64,000 nucleotides of DNA from positions 228,244,236 through 228,308,235 of the forward strand of contig OY821518.1 of NCBI GenBank assembly GCA_963682025.1. The letters are read 5' to 3'. How positions within the stretch are numbered: position 1 is the stretch's first letter; the number at the start of each line of letters is the position of its first letter. Both the position numbers and the translations under genes were made by a program. This DNA is from Cordilura impudica (lineage: Eukaryota > Arthropoda > Insecta > Diptera > Scathophagidae). The notes beneath the pieces are model-generated. The model saw only the letters and a list, made by a program, of their open reading frames with translations. It did not search any database and was not told the DNA's origin. Positions 30,495 to 42,510 of the stretch are shown one piece after another.

Positions 30495-31249
30495 TAGTAA
30501 TTCTTTTTCCAGTGAATAATGTTGGTAGGATTATAGTCTTTAGTTGTTGTAAGTGGTCACAGCTCTACCGTTTAATATTAGGGGCATTATGAAATATTTA
30601 TGAAACTACTATATTTTTCTCAAATTTCAACTTTAGTGGAATAGAACTTCTGGGGAACAAAAGGGAACAAGAAACGTATACCACCCGGAGAAAGGTGAAA
30701 GTGTCCTCTTTAACCGTATATACTTATGCACCCGTAACGACCCGTGGTTAGAACACTTTTTTCATTTTAATGAAATTACTCAAAAAAAAAAATCAAATTA
30801 CGATTATTTAAACAGCCCTATAAGTACTCGTATAACAGTGGTGTATTAAATTTGAGCTTTAGGTATTTTATAGCTTATAATAGTCATTATTTGTTCTATT
30901 ACCATAATATATTTGTAAGTAAGAATGTCAATACACAGAGGATGTAAATCATTAGTAACCTGGGTTTTTTTTTATTATCATACCTTTTTATACCTTTTTA
31001 TTTTACCTAACAATGCAATAATGCAAGTAGTAAAGAAAACACACACAGGTAATTCATTTGTATAGTGGGTTTTTTATATATTATTTTAGGTTGAATGCAC
31101 TAATGCCTATTCTTACCTTTTTATTTTACCTAGATATATAGTATGATGGCTTATGAGAAGGCTTATAGGAAAGCGACATTTGAATACAAACTCAATTGCT
31201 CTAATATATTTCAGCAATAACAGTCGCAAATAAATATATTCAGAAAAAT

Positions 31250-33105
31250 ATGGAGAGCTTCAGTTATAAAGAACTGGACGAAGAGTATTTTAGAAACGAA
31301 AACCATGAAGATGTTCTTAGTAACGTTAAAATAAAATTAAACTTAAAGTCGTGTAGCATCGAAATACAAGAGCAATTATCTAATTTTGTCAAAGCATTAA
31401 AAAAAAGCGCCACAAAGAAGTTAGCTACAATAAACAAAACTTTTATATAAAAAGCGCAAACCGGAAAGAAGGCCAACTTACTGTCGCTGCAGAATCAACA
31501 AAGCAAGATAAGGCTGGAGGACCACGCAAATCATTGGACAACTGCAGCGATAGATCTAAGAGGCGGAAACTTAAAGATGTTAACGATGAAATTGGTTGTA
31601 CAAATATAAAAGAATCTTTCCTACATCAATTACGATCACAGAACCAATTAACAAAAGTGGATATCATTGAAAAAGTTGTTAAAGCTAGTCCAGTGAGAAC
31701 GAAACGGATTCTTAAAAGTATACCAACTCCGAGCGATGCAAAACAGTCCACAAATGCGGAGGCATTAGCATTATTTCTGGATTTTAAATTAACAAAACAG
31801 CAACATATTCAGCTCAGATTGCGTGCGATTGAAAACGGCTCAAATATGTATCCAGCATATCATCACATAACCGCTACTTAAATGACTGTTTGCCATCAAA
31901 GGACACTTTTACAATCACACCAATTTCGGCAGAGGTACAAGTACAATCTCTACTTGATCACAAAGCCGAACGCTTGCTTCAATCAATAAAAGGAAATGAG
32001 TTAAAGAAATATGGCAAAACAAAGTTAATTCTTTTTTGTAAATGGGGATGTGATGGTTCTTCGGGACAGAAACAATACAAACAATAGTATGTGAAAATAT
32101 TTCGGAACATTCAGAGCCTTCGACTATTTGGAAGATTCAGAGCCTTCGACTAGTACAACGCAAACAATGGATATTTGAAAAAATGAGACACCATATTCTG
32201 CGAAATACTGCAGGCCAATCAAATTTGAATTCAAAAAAGATACTAATGATGCCATTAACAAAGAAGTTAGCGATATCAAGGCCCAAATTGCAACAGTACA
32301 GCCATTACAATTACAGTTAGATGGGCAGCAAATTGAAGTAAGCTACCAATTAGTGCTGACAATGATAGATGGAAAAGTAGATCAGGCTTTGACTAACATG
32401 AAGGCTGCATCCAGCTACATTATATGCCAAGCAACATCAAGCCAATTAAACCAAGTCCCGACAAAATCTTTAGATAATACCGATGCATATGAATTTGGAT
32501 TATCACCACTACATGCAAGAATACGACTTATGGAACACATACTAAAAATCAGTTATGATTTGGATTTCGGGTCTTCAGGATCAATAAGAAGCAACGAAAC
32601 CAACAAAGAGTTAAGAAGTTCAAAAAAGAAACATGTTCAAGAAGAATATCGCAAATTTGGATTGATTATAGATCAGCCAAAACAAGGGTCAGGCAATACA
32701 AATGATGGCAATACCCCTCAAGAAGATTCTTTTCAGATCCAGAAACAGCATCTGAAATAATAGGAGTGGATTTAAACCTTATTTTCAGATTTAAAATAAT
32801 CCTAGAAGTACTTCCGTGCAATGCAGAAATTGACTCTAGAAAATTTGGAGATTATGCTAAGGAAACTGCAAAAATATATACAACCAACTACCCACGGAGA
32901 AATATGTCTGCAACAGTTCACAAATTCATTTATCATGGAGAAGATGTCATTAAATATCATTGGGGCCACTTGGAGATCTATCAGAGGAGGCTCAGGAAAA
33001 AAGGAATAAGGATTACAGATTTTATAGAGAGCACAATACTAGAAAAATTTCACGAAATTCTACAAATGAAGATTTATTTAATATATTACTAGAGGACCCC
33101 TGCTG
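31250..33105 (+). pseudogene. Transib transposase (RAG1-core-like), broken
   Basis: Five successive fragments in shifting frames. Recognisable family blocks in order: ALALFLDFKLTKQQ and AYHHI (31760-31870); the first catalytic region CKWGCDGSSGQ (about 32037-32070); the second, LTMIDGKVDQAL (about 32354); then HARIRLMEHILKISYDLDF; SGNTNDGNT; VHKFIYHGE; and, one frame over, LSEEAQEKRNKDYRFYRE (32978 on), which holds the region of the third acidic residue. By analogy these correspond to RAG1 D600, D708 and E962. Stops at 31448, 31879 and 32085 and frameshifts near 32720 and 32955 inactivate it. The enzyme would have cut at CACWRTG ends. Confidence 0.8.
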
Positions 33106-34133
33106 CTCCGCAGCATTATATTATATTATATTGTATTAATTTTTATAATATAATACCAAAATTTGCCAAGAGAAGTTAACGTACAGTAATGCCAAAATAT
33201 GCCAGGATAAGTTAACGTACAGTAAAAGTAAAGTTGATTCTCCACGCATAACTTTCCTCAACCCCAACGAATTTAATAGCTCAAAAGAAAGAGCTTGATC
33301 CACTGAGTGTTCTTAGACTTATGTCAACAGCCTACGTTAATTAGAACTCTAGTTATAGAGGTTCGAGAGAAGAAAAATGTTGAAAAAAATCTTGAATGCA
33401 AAGTTTATTTATAAATTCTTTTAATATATAAGATTGGCAACGTCAGATCCGATCATTTCAAGTATTCGAAATCAATTGAAAGTGGAACATCGGGATTTAG
33501 ATGAAGAAGTCAAAAAACTACTAAAGAACAGAAATAGCACAGAACAAAATATGGAATATTTGCAATCAATATTTGAGTCAAATGAATAATAATTATAATT
33601 GCCTTTCATTGTTATGTAAGTTACAAATGCAAATAAAATCTATTGCAGTTTTTATTTTTAAAAAGTTTTTTAAAATTATCAAATTTGACAGCTAAAAATA
33701 ATAAATTTTTCTGTAGTAATAGCAAGATTTTTAGATAATATTATTAACGTTTTTTTTTTTAAGTGTAAATATTCTTTGAGTGTAAACAAATTTGCAAATT
33801 TGACAACAAAAAATTTTTAATTTTTCAGTAATAATAACAAAATCTCCAGTTGATTTTACTACTTTTTTTTTTAGTGTAAACATTTTTTTGAGTGTAACAT
33901 AAAAAAAATCCCATTATTACAAAAAAAATGTTTATAATTATTATTAAAATCCAAATATGACAATTTTTAATAAATAAAAAAAATAAAAACCCATATTTCA
34001 CGCTAAAAGTTAAAGAAAAAAACAAAAGTTCAACTTTGACCTAGAATTCCCTAAAAAGTCCTCAATCAATTTTAATGTAATTAAAACTGAGTCAAGCTGA
34101 ACTAAATATCTATCCATTAAAAAACAATTGCTT
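33106..34133. other. Transib 3' non-coding part, AT-rich
   Basis: Short repeats (GCCAAAATTTGCCAAGA / TGCCAAAATATGCCAGGATA near 33161-33212) and AT-rich tracts. No further gene. Confidence 0.4.
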
Positions 34134-34199
34134 AAATATTTTGATCGGTTCAAAAGTTACAGAATTTTGGCCAATGAAAAACGATTTTCAGCCACTGTG
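34134..34199. repeat. Internal right TIR of the Transib element
   Basis: Near-perfect inverse of the left end, ending GCCACTGTG, but 263 bp short of the end that carries the CGACG duplication. Confidence 0.8.
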
Positions 34200-34699
34200 C
34201 ACAGGTCATTATCGATAATAACTTGCGAGTAGTAACCATTTATTTTTGATAAAAAAACAACAAAAAAATTACCTTTTTCTGAAATTAAAAAAAACAGTTG
34301 AGTTTGACAGCATGCCAAGCCCACCATTAGCAATAGTTTAACCTAATTTTTTGGCTACATTAATTTGGATATATTAGCTACAAAATGGCGTTAAAATTTA
34401 AAATATCGGTGACAAAAAAAATTTGACGTTTAGCCAATGAAATCAAAATTTCAGCCACAGTGCGACGTATACCTCAGAGTTCGTGCTGAACAATATTGCT
34501 TTTAATGTTCCACAACGTCCAAATCGCTACTGTAATCCTCTGTCTGTACAGTATTGCCGCTAAAACTAGCAAATGCTGATCCGTTTCGAAGATTATCTGA
34601 TAAGTTTAATGATGTTTATAATTTCTGGCGGAGAGGTTAAACTATGGCGAAAGTCCAACACTGAGATTCACAAATAAGACCTAGCATGTTCTGTTAAAT

Positions 34700-35020
34700 A
34701 TGGACTGCGTGAGTGCCAATAGAGTCGCTGTGTTATATTTTATACACAGCATAATGGAACATAAAGTTTGTATTGAGATACTCAAGAAAAAAATTATCAG
34801 CAAAGTGTCGAGAAAATGGGCAGCACAAACAATTATATCATCACTCAAGACAATGAGCCTATGGCCCTAAATACCTAGCTGTGGATCATGTACAATGTAC
34901 CAAAATGGATAAAATAATAGCGGAAATTACTTCAAATTTGTTAAACTTGATGCCTAGACGATTGGAAGCAGTTACTGCTAGTATGGGAGGTCCAATAAAA
35001 TATTAATTTTTTATATTATT
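34700..35020 (+). pseudogene. Tc1-like transposase, C-terminal fragment
   Basis: In shifting frames: EILKKK, then ESVEKMGSTNNYIITQDNE (about 34800-34850) and MPRRLEAVTASMGGPIKY (34950-35005), which are the characteristic C-terminal blocks of Tc1/mariner DDE transposases (QDND-type and MPRRL...GGPTKY). Frameshifts occur between blocks. Upstream domains are missing. Confidence 0.7.
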
Positions 35021-35280
35021 ATGCGCTGAAATTCGTATTTTAAAATACGAACGAATACTTTTCCTGTTTAATTTTATGTGCACTTATTATGTTTTGCCAT
35101 TTTTACCCTTTATAAATGCGAAAATGTTTATTTTCGGTATTTTATGTAAGCACTAGTTTTTGGTACTATTTGCGTGGCTTATGAAAAAAAAATGGAATTG
35201 ACGAATAGTTCATCATTCAATTTGATTATGCTTGCATAGATCAATGAGGGGAAAGTTGTTGCAATTGTTGCAGTTATAAT
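35021..35280. other. Spacer
   Basis: A palindrome-like TTCGTATTTTAAAATACGAA at about 35031-35050 may be the Tc1 element's terminal region. Nothing else recognised. Confidence 0.35.
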
Positions 35281-35451
35281 CAGGGCTGTGAATTCGTCAA
35301 AAAAAAGTTCCAACTCCGACTCCATCCACTGAAATTTTTAAGCTTCGTCTCAGACACCGACTCCTACTCCAAATCTGACTCCAATGCTAAATGTATGTAG
35401 ACATAGTTATAAAAAACAGTGATAATTATGTTTATGAATCAATCAGCCCTG
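35281..35451. mobile_element. hAT-type MITE with CAGGGCTG ends
   Basis: It starts CAGGGCTGTGAATTCG and ends CAGCCCTG, with internal TCCGACTCC units as seen in a widespread animal hAT-type short element. No matching 8-bp target duplication was visible. Confidence 0.5.
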
Positions 35452-36649
35452 TCCTTGGAACGTTGTTATTTGAATAAGAGTGAATTTAAAATCACATGAA
35501 ATTGAAATTTTGGGTTTCTTGAAACCACTTTTTTTATTTATTTAATGGAAACATATGTTTGAGTTAAGAACCATATGTTTGAGTTAAGAACATATGTTAT
35601 CTAGAAACCGAGGTGCCATAGGGTTCTTTATTCAGTTTCACAAAAAACTTTTAAGTATTTTGCGCATTTTTTTTCTTAAGTTTATAGAAAAAGTATAAAG
35701 AAAAATATTTTCTTTTAAAATAACAACTTATTTGTTCATTTAATTGTTTTTGTTCTCCAATTTCATTCAATTAGAAATGATTTTTCTATTTTTAAAAAGT
35801 TAGGCATCACCAAAAAAAATTTCGATATTCAAATAAATTGGATTTGAAAATAAAAATATGTGATTTGATGAAAAAATTTTTTTTAATTCCTTTATTTGCA
35901 ATGATTAGTGCATAAAGAATCTATGTTATAATTGAAAAAATTATAATGGAAAATAGATTGGGTAAATAAAAAGTTTTTATTATAGTTATAGAACAGCATC
36001 ATCGCAAAAAGTGTGTTTTATTAACATCGACCACTTATTACGAGTTTTTTTTTTTTAAATCAGCGCAAAATGTAGAAGTTTTTTAAAATCGTTTTTTTTT
36101 TCATAAAATTAATGTCTAATTTTTTAAAATAATGACAAGGTTCAATAAGAAACATGTTAGAGTTTAAATATCAATTAGTCTTTTTATCTCTTAAGACCTG
36201 CTTAGTAGAAAAAAGGGCATTTGTTTTGATTTCACAAAGCCTTTTCTGTGTGAATTGAAACGAGAAAAAATATTCTTATTGAAATTAGAGAACAGCAAAA
36301 AACTCGTAGATTTAAGAATTTTTTTTGTGGTAGTGGTTTCAAGAACAGGGGTGAATATTACATTTAAATATTGAAATATTTTATTTATTTTTATTAATTC
36401 TTTTAATAATAATCGAAATACTATAATATCGCATACATAAAATAACTAAACTTCAAAAAATAACTGTGTGTGTCTTTAGAAATTGAAATATCATAATAAA
36501 TTATAAAAAAAATCAAATTAAATTTTTCAGATATTTATATTTGCAATTCTTTTCAAAATCTATTTTTTTATGATATTTATAATTATTTGACAAATAATGC
36601 AGTCTATTTATTGTAAGCGCATTTGTTTACGAATATCCATGATTTGTAG
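35452..36649. other. AT-rich intergenic stretch
   Basis: A direct 20-bp duplication (AACCATATGTTTGAGTTAAG region) near 35560-35600 and otherwise AT-rich sequence; nothing recognised. Confidence 0.4.
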
Positions 36650-37019
36650 CTAACATTGTCAATATTATTTGAAATCTATAATATTAATAGTATAGGCGAT
36701 TTCTTGTGGCTGATGTTTTGTTCTACCGTTTTATCCCGATTTTAACCAAACGTACTTTATTTGAAAGGTATTTATTTTTAGCTGTTTTGCAGATTTACAG
36801 ATTTTCAAATTTTTCCTTTACTTTGAGTAAATTGCATTTAAAGTTTCTACTAACAGATACATAAAATTATACAATGCTATGTGTGTGTTTATTAAATTTT
36901 TTAATGTGTTTGTAATAAAAATGAGTTTGTTTTTTTGTGTTGATATTGATCTTTATTTAATGGAAAAAATAAAATTTCCTAGAATTTGCACTCGAATTTC
37001 GAGGGCTGGAATCTGCTAG
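36650..37019 (+). mobile_element. Helitron family E, 3' part (copy E3)
   Basis: It ends with the hairpin GCACTCGAATTTCGAGGGC (36988-37006, one mismatch), then TGGAATCTG and CTAG|T at 37016-37020. The segment 36720-36935 (TTTTATCCCGATTTTAACCA ...) is the uninterrupted counterpart of 53113-53280 plus 54673-54728. Confidence 0.65.
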
Positions 37020-37274
37020 TTAATATTAAATTATTTTTTAATGTATCATGATATTAATTTAACATTTATTTATACAAATAAATCTTATTTTTTACTTTTA
37101 AAATTTGAATAATTTTCGAACACAATATGAATAACAAATTGGTACTTAAATAGATTTTTACAAAATTCAAAATTTGCCCATTTTGTTTTCCAATAATTTC
37201 ACGTTAATCCTAAAATTATCGTTGGTGTGTACTCCATTGAAAGATAACAAATTTGTTACAAAAAGTACAATTAA

Positions 37275-37984
37275 AACAAGTAAGTAAATTATAGTCGGTC
37301 TGGACTGACTATAGGATACCCTATACCGTGGGTTTAGAGACCCTATCTCATAGGCCCAACGAACTGGACATAGAAAATAAGCATAAACCAAATTTGAGTG
37401 GGATTTTTATAAATTTTTTTGTCTGCAGATATGAAAAAGTTCATATCGGATGCTATATCTATATGGGGACTAGGCCCAAAAATGGACCGATCCTGACCAT
37501 GTTTGGTAAGGTCTCTTGTAAGCAGCTCTATATGGGGCCTATGGCTAAGAGTTGTCCCATAGGGATCATTTTTGGACTACTGATTAATGGATGTAATAAA
37601 CACATACAAACCCAATTTGACTAAGATTTGTATGATAACTTGGATCTTATGGCAATATATGTTGATTTCATAGATGTCATTTGTATGGGGGCTAGGTCTG
37701 AACATGGACCGATTCCCACCAATTTCAATAGCGTTCATCCCATGGCCGATAAAAGATTAAATACACAATTTCATCAAAATATATTCATATTTGCGACCTG
37801 CAGTTTGATTACAAGCTTTACATGGACACACAGACGGACGGACGGACATCGTAAAATAGAATCAGATAGTGATTCTGATTCGATCGGTATAATTAAAGAT
37901 GGGTCTAGGTCAAATATTATTGGTAGTTACAAACAGCAGCACAAAGTCATTATACCCAAACCACATACTGGTATAGGGTATAAA
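37275..37984 (-). mobile_element. Family A repeat, copy A8 (inverted)
   Basis: AACAAGTAAGTAAATTATAG with a mutated palindrome (GGTCTGGACTGACT) at the start and CCACATACTGGTATAGGGTA at the end; a (GGAC)n tract at about 37836-37847. It lacks part of the middle block present in other copies. Confidence 0.85.
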
Positions 37985-38035
37985 AATAATAGGTAAACGA
38001 AAAAATAAATATTTTTTAGTCATGCCAAAATAGCG

Positions 38036-38700
38036 AAACTGTGAAAGAAAATAAAAAAAAACTTTTCTGAAGAGTTAAAACTCAAAATAAAAGATGATTT
38101 TAGTGCTGGTCGTAAGCAAACGAATGTATGTGAGAAATATTCTATGGCACAGGTCCCATAAAACGAGTCAAAGGCGGATAATTTTATAACAAGAGAGTTT
38201 AAAAATGTCCAAAGATGCTACTAAAAGAGCTAAATAACAATCTGCTTGAACTGTTTCCCGACGAGCAATTGAGGCTGATCTTGGTTCTTATCATTCCGCG
38301 AGGGAACCACTGATATCACAGAAAAATCGTCTGGTTTGCATTAATCTCGCTAAGGAATGCATGAACTGGAAGAATAGTGTTGGCGAAGGAATGAAATACT
38401 TAAACGGTCATAAAATATGCCTATACTAACACAGGACCAAACGCTTTGGGGGTTTTACTATAATAGCCTAATAAAATCGTACGGTATAAGAATCATCCAA
38501 CCCCAAGACCATGACCATCATTTTATTCCACATTGCTATTGTATAGTAAAGGTTTCCATTGTTTTGCCAATAGCATAAAAATTAATACTTTTAAGTTTTG
38601 TTATTCTTTGTTGAATAAATTAAACATACAAATGTTTGGTATTGACCGTCCAAGTCATCAGAAATATATTTTGTTAAAAGTTTCCATCGTTTTGTAACTC
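38036..38700 (+). pseudogene. Tc1/mariner transposase remnant
   Basis: Broken frames give FSRRAIEADLGS-like and NRLVCINLAKECMNW-like runs (38240-38370) and an N-terminal KLKIKDDFSAGRKQTNVCEKY run, all typical of Tc1-type transposases. The right end carries AAAGTTTCCATTGTTTTGCC (38550) and AAAGTTTCCATCGTTTTG (38689), repeated inner and outer motifs as in IR/DR-type ends. Many stops; inactive. Confidence 0.6.
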
Positions 38701-41039
38701 ACACTATATTTCTTGTTGTTGTTAAATATTATTGTGGTTTAAATAATTAATATAATAATTACGGTAACAATGTAGCGGGGTATACTGCTATTTTATATAC
38801 GAGAAAGGGTTACTCGTTGCAAAATCTTAGTGACTTTTATTGCTTTGTACGCAAGGACAATCTGAAAGTAGCCCAGCACTACATTTAACCGAATGTTAAT
38901 CAATTAAGTTTTGTACCACACATATTATATATAAAAATGATTGAGCAAATATAATAAGTGCGAAAGGGTTCCCTAGAAAATGTGACTCAACAATATTCTC
39001 GATGACCTTATGTTGCACTTTGAAACAAGGAACTTGAACTCTGACAGTTTACAAAAAGTATACACTGCTTTATGTTGTGCCTTTTACGAGTAAAGTCATT
39101 GTAATCAACATTAATAAATACAGTTCACACCACAGGTGCTTGAAAGAGACGACTTAAGTTAAGATGCATTTCTTATGTTTTTAACAGCGTGAGCTAACAA
39201 ACAGCTCTTTGTCGATTGTTTTGTTTTATTTTGCCCTTTAAGTAGTAACACTTTGTTACATACAAACACACATACACATTCACACACAAGCGCAGGCACA
39301 TCTTAAGTGTGATAATAGTGATGATGCATTTGGCGCCAACATATGATGATGAACTGAGTCTGAGTGGGAGGCATAACTAAGTAATTTTAAAAGAAGTCAT
39401 CATAATATTTTTTGATATTATAAATGTCTTTTGTAAGGAGATTATTTATAATGTTCTTTAAGTAACAGATTAAAGTTTATAAACATTTTACATGTTGTTC
39501 TGTTATATTTAACTGGATGTCCGAAATGTTTGTGTCAAGTCAGATTTAATGAGTTGAGTTTTATATTTAGAAATTAAAATAACTATGGAAATATTTGCTC
39601 TGGTTTATCTTTCATATAGTGGCGCCTTTAACCAAATAGCGGGGCAAAAATCAAAAATTTGATAGAAGCATTCAGTAAAATCAATGGATAGATGATTTCT
39701 CACAGATTAAGAATCAATAAACAGTTTTAAATCGGATAAAAATTATGGATGATAGAGCTCCACAAAGATGGAATTTTTTTAGCTTTTAGAAAAAGGCAAA
39801 AAATTTTTTGAAATATATCCTCTTTCAAATCAAATTGTAGGCAAAGTAGTCAATGCTTTGGTGTTTGGTGTCGTTTGAAAAGTATTTTTATTTTCTATTA
39901 AACAAAATAAAAATGATATTATTTGGTTCTTTATTTTTTCTACAGTCTCAGTTTTTCAAATATACTATATTTTGGTAGTTTTTTCTTCTTTGATAGAATA
40001 GAACTAAAAATGTTTAAATATTTTTACTTAGATATTATCTACAATTTTTCACTAATACAATACTCTAACTAGTTAAAGTGAACTTGGCTGCATATTAGGG
40101 TGACAGCGGCTTGTATGAAAAAAAATTATTGGTCGAATTTTAAGGTGTGCGGGCCGGATTATTGTAACACTAGATCTAAAACTTTAGTGCGCAAAATTTG
40201 AGCCAAATCGGACAATACTTTCTGGCCGCGCATTGAGTTCAAAGTTCAAGTATGAATTAATATGTAAAAATTATCAAAAAAAAAAAAAATCGTTTTTCAT
40301 AAAAATTTTGATATTAATAATTGCGTTTCAATTAAATTAGTTAATAAATCACAATCTACCGTAAATTATCTTATCGTAAACAACAAAATCTATTATCGGT
40401 TGAAAAACAGCCAAGTTATATCAAGTTCCCCAGGCAATAAATGCGCCGCAGACCACTTGATTAGGAAAATCGAGCTCACATTTTTAAAGACATTGAAATA
40501 ATTTACAACAACAATATTTTTACATTCTCCTGATCCCAAAATGATCTTTTATAAAGTATTTTGCATCTCATCTATTGTTATGCCGTCCTAAATTAATGTA
40601 AAAGCGGTACGTATTTCTTAGCACTATATCAAAATCTCCAATTTTACTTTTTCAGAAATTTTGTTGAAGAAATTTTCCGAAATCAACGACTGGACTTTAA
40701 GGTCTTATTAGCAAAATATATGTGATTAAAAATGCCAAACATTGTAGGTATCCTGTTCTTAATTTGGCGGGGGCAGCGTTTTTATTTCAGCGGATTTGAA
40801 GAAAAATGTGATTTTTCATACTTTTTCAACTGTTAGGCTACATCTTTTTGGTGTTTTCATATATCAAATATGTTTTATTGAAATATTATACTACTTGATA
40901 TAGGTTCTCAATCCTGTAAATCAAGGTTAAATTGAAATTGGAAATTGGACTATATATTAAAATACACCGATTTTAACCAATTCAAATAGCGATCGTCCTT
41001 TAACGGAAAAATCTTATATACCATGTGAATTATAAAGTT
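38701..41039. other. Intergenic stretch without recognised gene
   Basis: The part at about 39130-39380 (CA-rich, higher complexity, AACAGCGTGAGCTAACAAAC) and the more GC-rich block at 40090-40250 stand out from AT-rich surroundings. Neither has a coherent frame. They could be host non-coding DNA or old repeats. Confidence 0.35.
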
Positions 41040-41202
41040 CACATGGACACACAGACGGACGGACGGACGTACATCGCTAAGTCAACTCAGAAAGTGATTC
41101 TGAGTCGACCGATATAATAAAACAGGGGTATAGATGAAATATTTTTGGTAGTTCCAAAATCAGCACAAACCCATGACCACGTAGTGGCAGAGGGTATAAA
41201 AA
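41040..41202 (-). mobile_element. Family A repeat, 5' fragment (copy A10, inverted)
   Basis: CACATGGACACACAGACGGA with a (GGAC)n tract, AAGTGATTCTGAGTCGACCG, and an end reading GTAGTGGCAGAGGGTATAAA. The terminal GAGGGTAT resembles family B rather than A, so the end is hybrid. The next ~100 bp (GACACGGGAAAGGGGCTA) resemble the family B interior at 11437. Confidence 0.6.
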
Positions 41203-41797
41203 GAAGATAAAACATTTGTTTTGACACGGGAAAGGGGCTATAAATCGATCCAAAGCAGACACTACCAGTTAATATAAAGGCAGTAAATAAAGGGAGTAAA
41301 AGTTCACCAACAATTTAAAAAACAAATTTTTATGTATTAATTTATTTAAAGAAAAAAAATAATTAAAAGAAATAGTAATAATAATAAAAAAAATAATATA
41401 CAATACAAAAAAAAAGAATATATAAATAAAATAAAATAAAGATAAATGCATTCATAGCATTAAAATATATATAAAAGGTCAATGTTTTCTAACCGTAACC
41501 GTAACGAGTCAGTTGTTTTTTTTTTACATGAAAATCATTTAAAACAGTTACCGAACGTAACCGGAACGTCCCAATACTTTTCATGTGAAAAAAAGGCTGA
41601 CACGTTACGTAACAGTTACATTTCGCTAACTTGTTCTTTACACAGGCTACTGCTTTTGCAGCCAACTTCAGGTCTAGTTATATAGTTTCGTAAACATAAC
41701 TGATAAAATTGTTTCTATTATTTTTTGCTGTAAGTAATAAATTATAAATATACTGAATTGCAAACTAAAATGGATACATATATTGGAGGTGCTTTAA

Positions 41798-41972
41798 TCT
41801 TATATATATTTACGCTGATCCCTGACTCACTGACTGACTGACTGATTCTGTAACGCTGAAATAATACATACACATAGCACTCCCTACAAAGCTATGTGAA
41901 ATACACAAACAAAATTTAATCTTTCTCATTTTATACAAACACACACAATTTTCTCTCTTCTTTGTTACCGAC
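41798..41972 (+). mobile_element. Helitron 5' terminus (family F relative)
   Basis: TTTAA|TCTTATATATATTTACGC followed by CTGATCCCTGACTCACTGAC, a TC-starting Helitron 5' end nearly identical to 44834 on. The copy is interrupted at 41973 by a hAT-type MITE. Confidence 0.55.
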
Positions 41973-42510
41973 CAGTGCTGCTAATAAAATCTTCTGAAAA
42001 TCTACAATCTTGGAAACTAAATCGCCAAAATTGTCATTTTTTAAACAAGAAATTGTCAAGAAAATTTTACCGCTTATAAAACTCGAAGAAATATTACAAA
42101 AGGAAGCAATAAAATTTATTTATATCATTCATATTACGAATATTATTACAGCATTGATTATTTCTATATAAAAATGTATTAGTGATGAAATTTCAACGAA
42201 AAAAATTTAACACAGCAATCAACTAAATAATTTTATTGATATGTATCCATAGCTGAAACATATAATATAGGTTTAAAGTATAGCCGTAATTAAAACTTAA
42301 ATCTTAAATGGAGATGCTATTACATTTACACTGAACTAAAACTATCAATTTTCCATTAACAACCCATTAATTATTAACCCTTGAAATCCTAATTTTTATA
42401 CTACTGAAAATTTAAAATCTTCAATCATCATTTTAACAAATTTAACAAATCATTTTAACAAATTGAAAAATCATCGAAATTAAAATAAGTTGTCAAAATT
42501 AGCAGCACTG
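41973..42510. mobile_element. hAT-type MITE with CAGTGCTGCTAAT ends
   Basis: The inverted ends CAGTGCTGCTAAT and ATTAGCAGCACTG are flanked by TTACCGAC and CTAACGAC (6 of 8 match), the size of a hAT target duplication. No coding sequence inside. Confidence 0.65.

Larger units (their letters stand above)
30429..34462 (+). mobile_element. Transib transposon, decayed
   Basis: It begins CACAGTGGGTGAAAATCG and ends with the inverse-type end TTTCAGCCACAGTG, flanked by CGACG at 30424-30428 and 34463-34467. A 5-bp GC-rich CGNCG-like target duplication and CACWRTG termini are known traits of Transib, the superfamily from which RAG1 derives. It encloses a broken transposase related to RAG1's catalytic core. 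An additional end-like sequence lies inside at 34134-34199. Confidence 0.8.

Noticed and set aside
33825..34025. Minus-strand frame of 66 codons in the Transib 3' part
   Set aside because: Phe/Ile/Asn/Lys-only composition typical of AT-rich non-coding DNA.
41269..41451. Minus-strand hydrophobic frame of 60 codons
   Set aside because: Composition is explained by AAT/ATA-rich low-complexity sequence; no start context or similarity.
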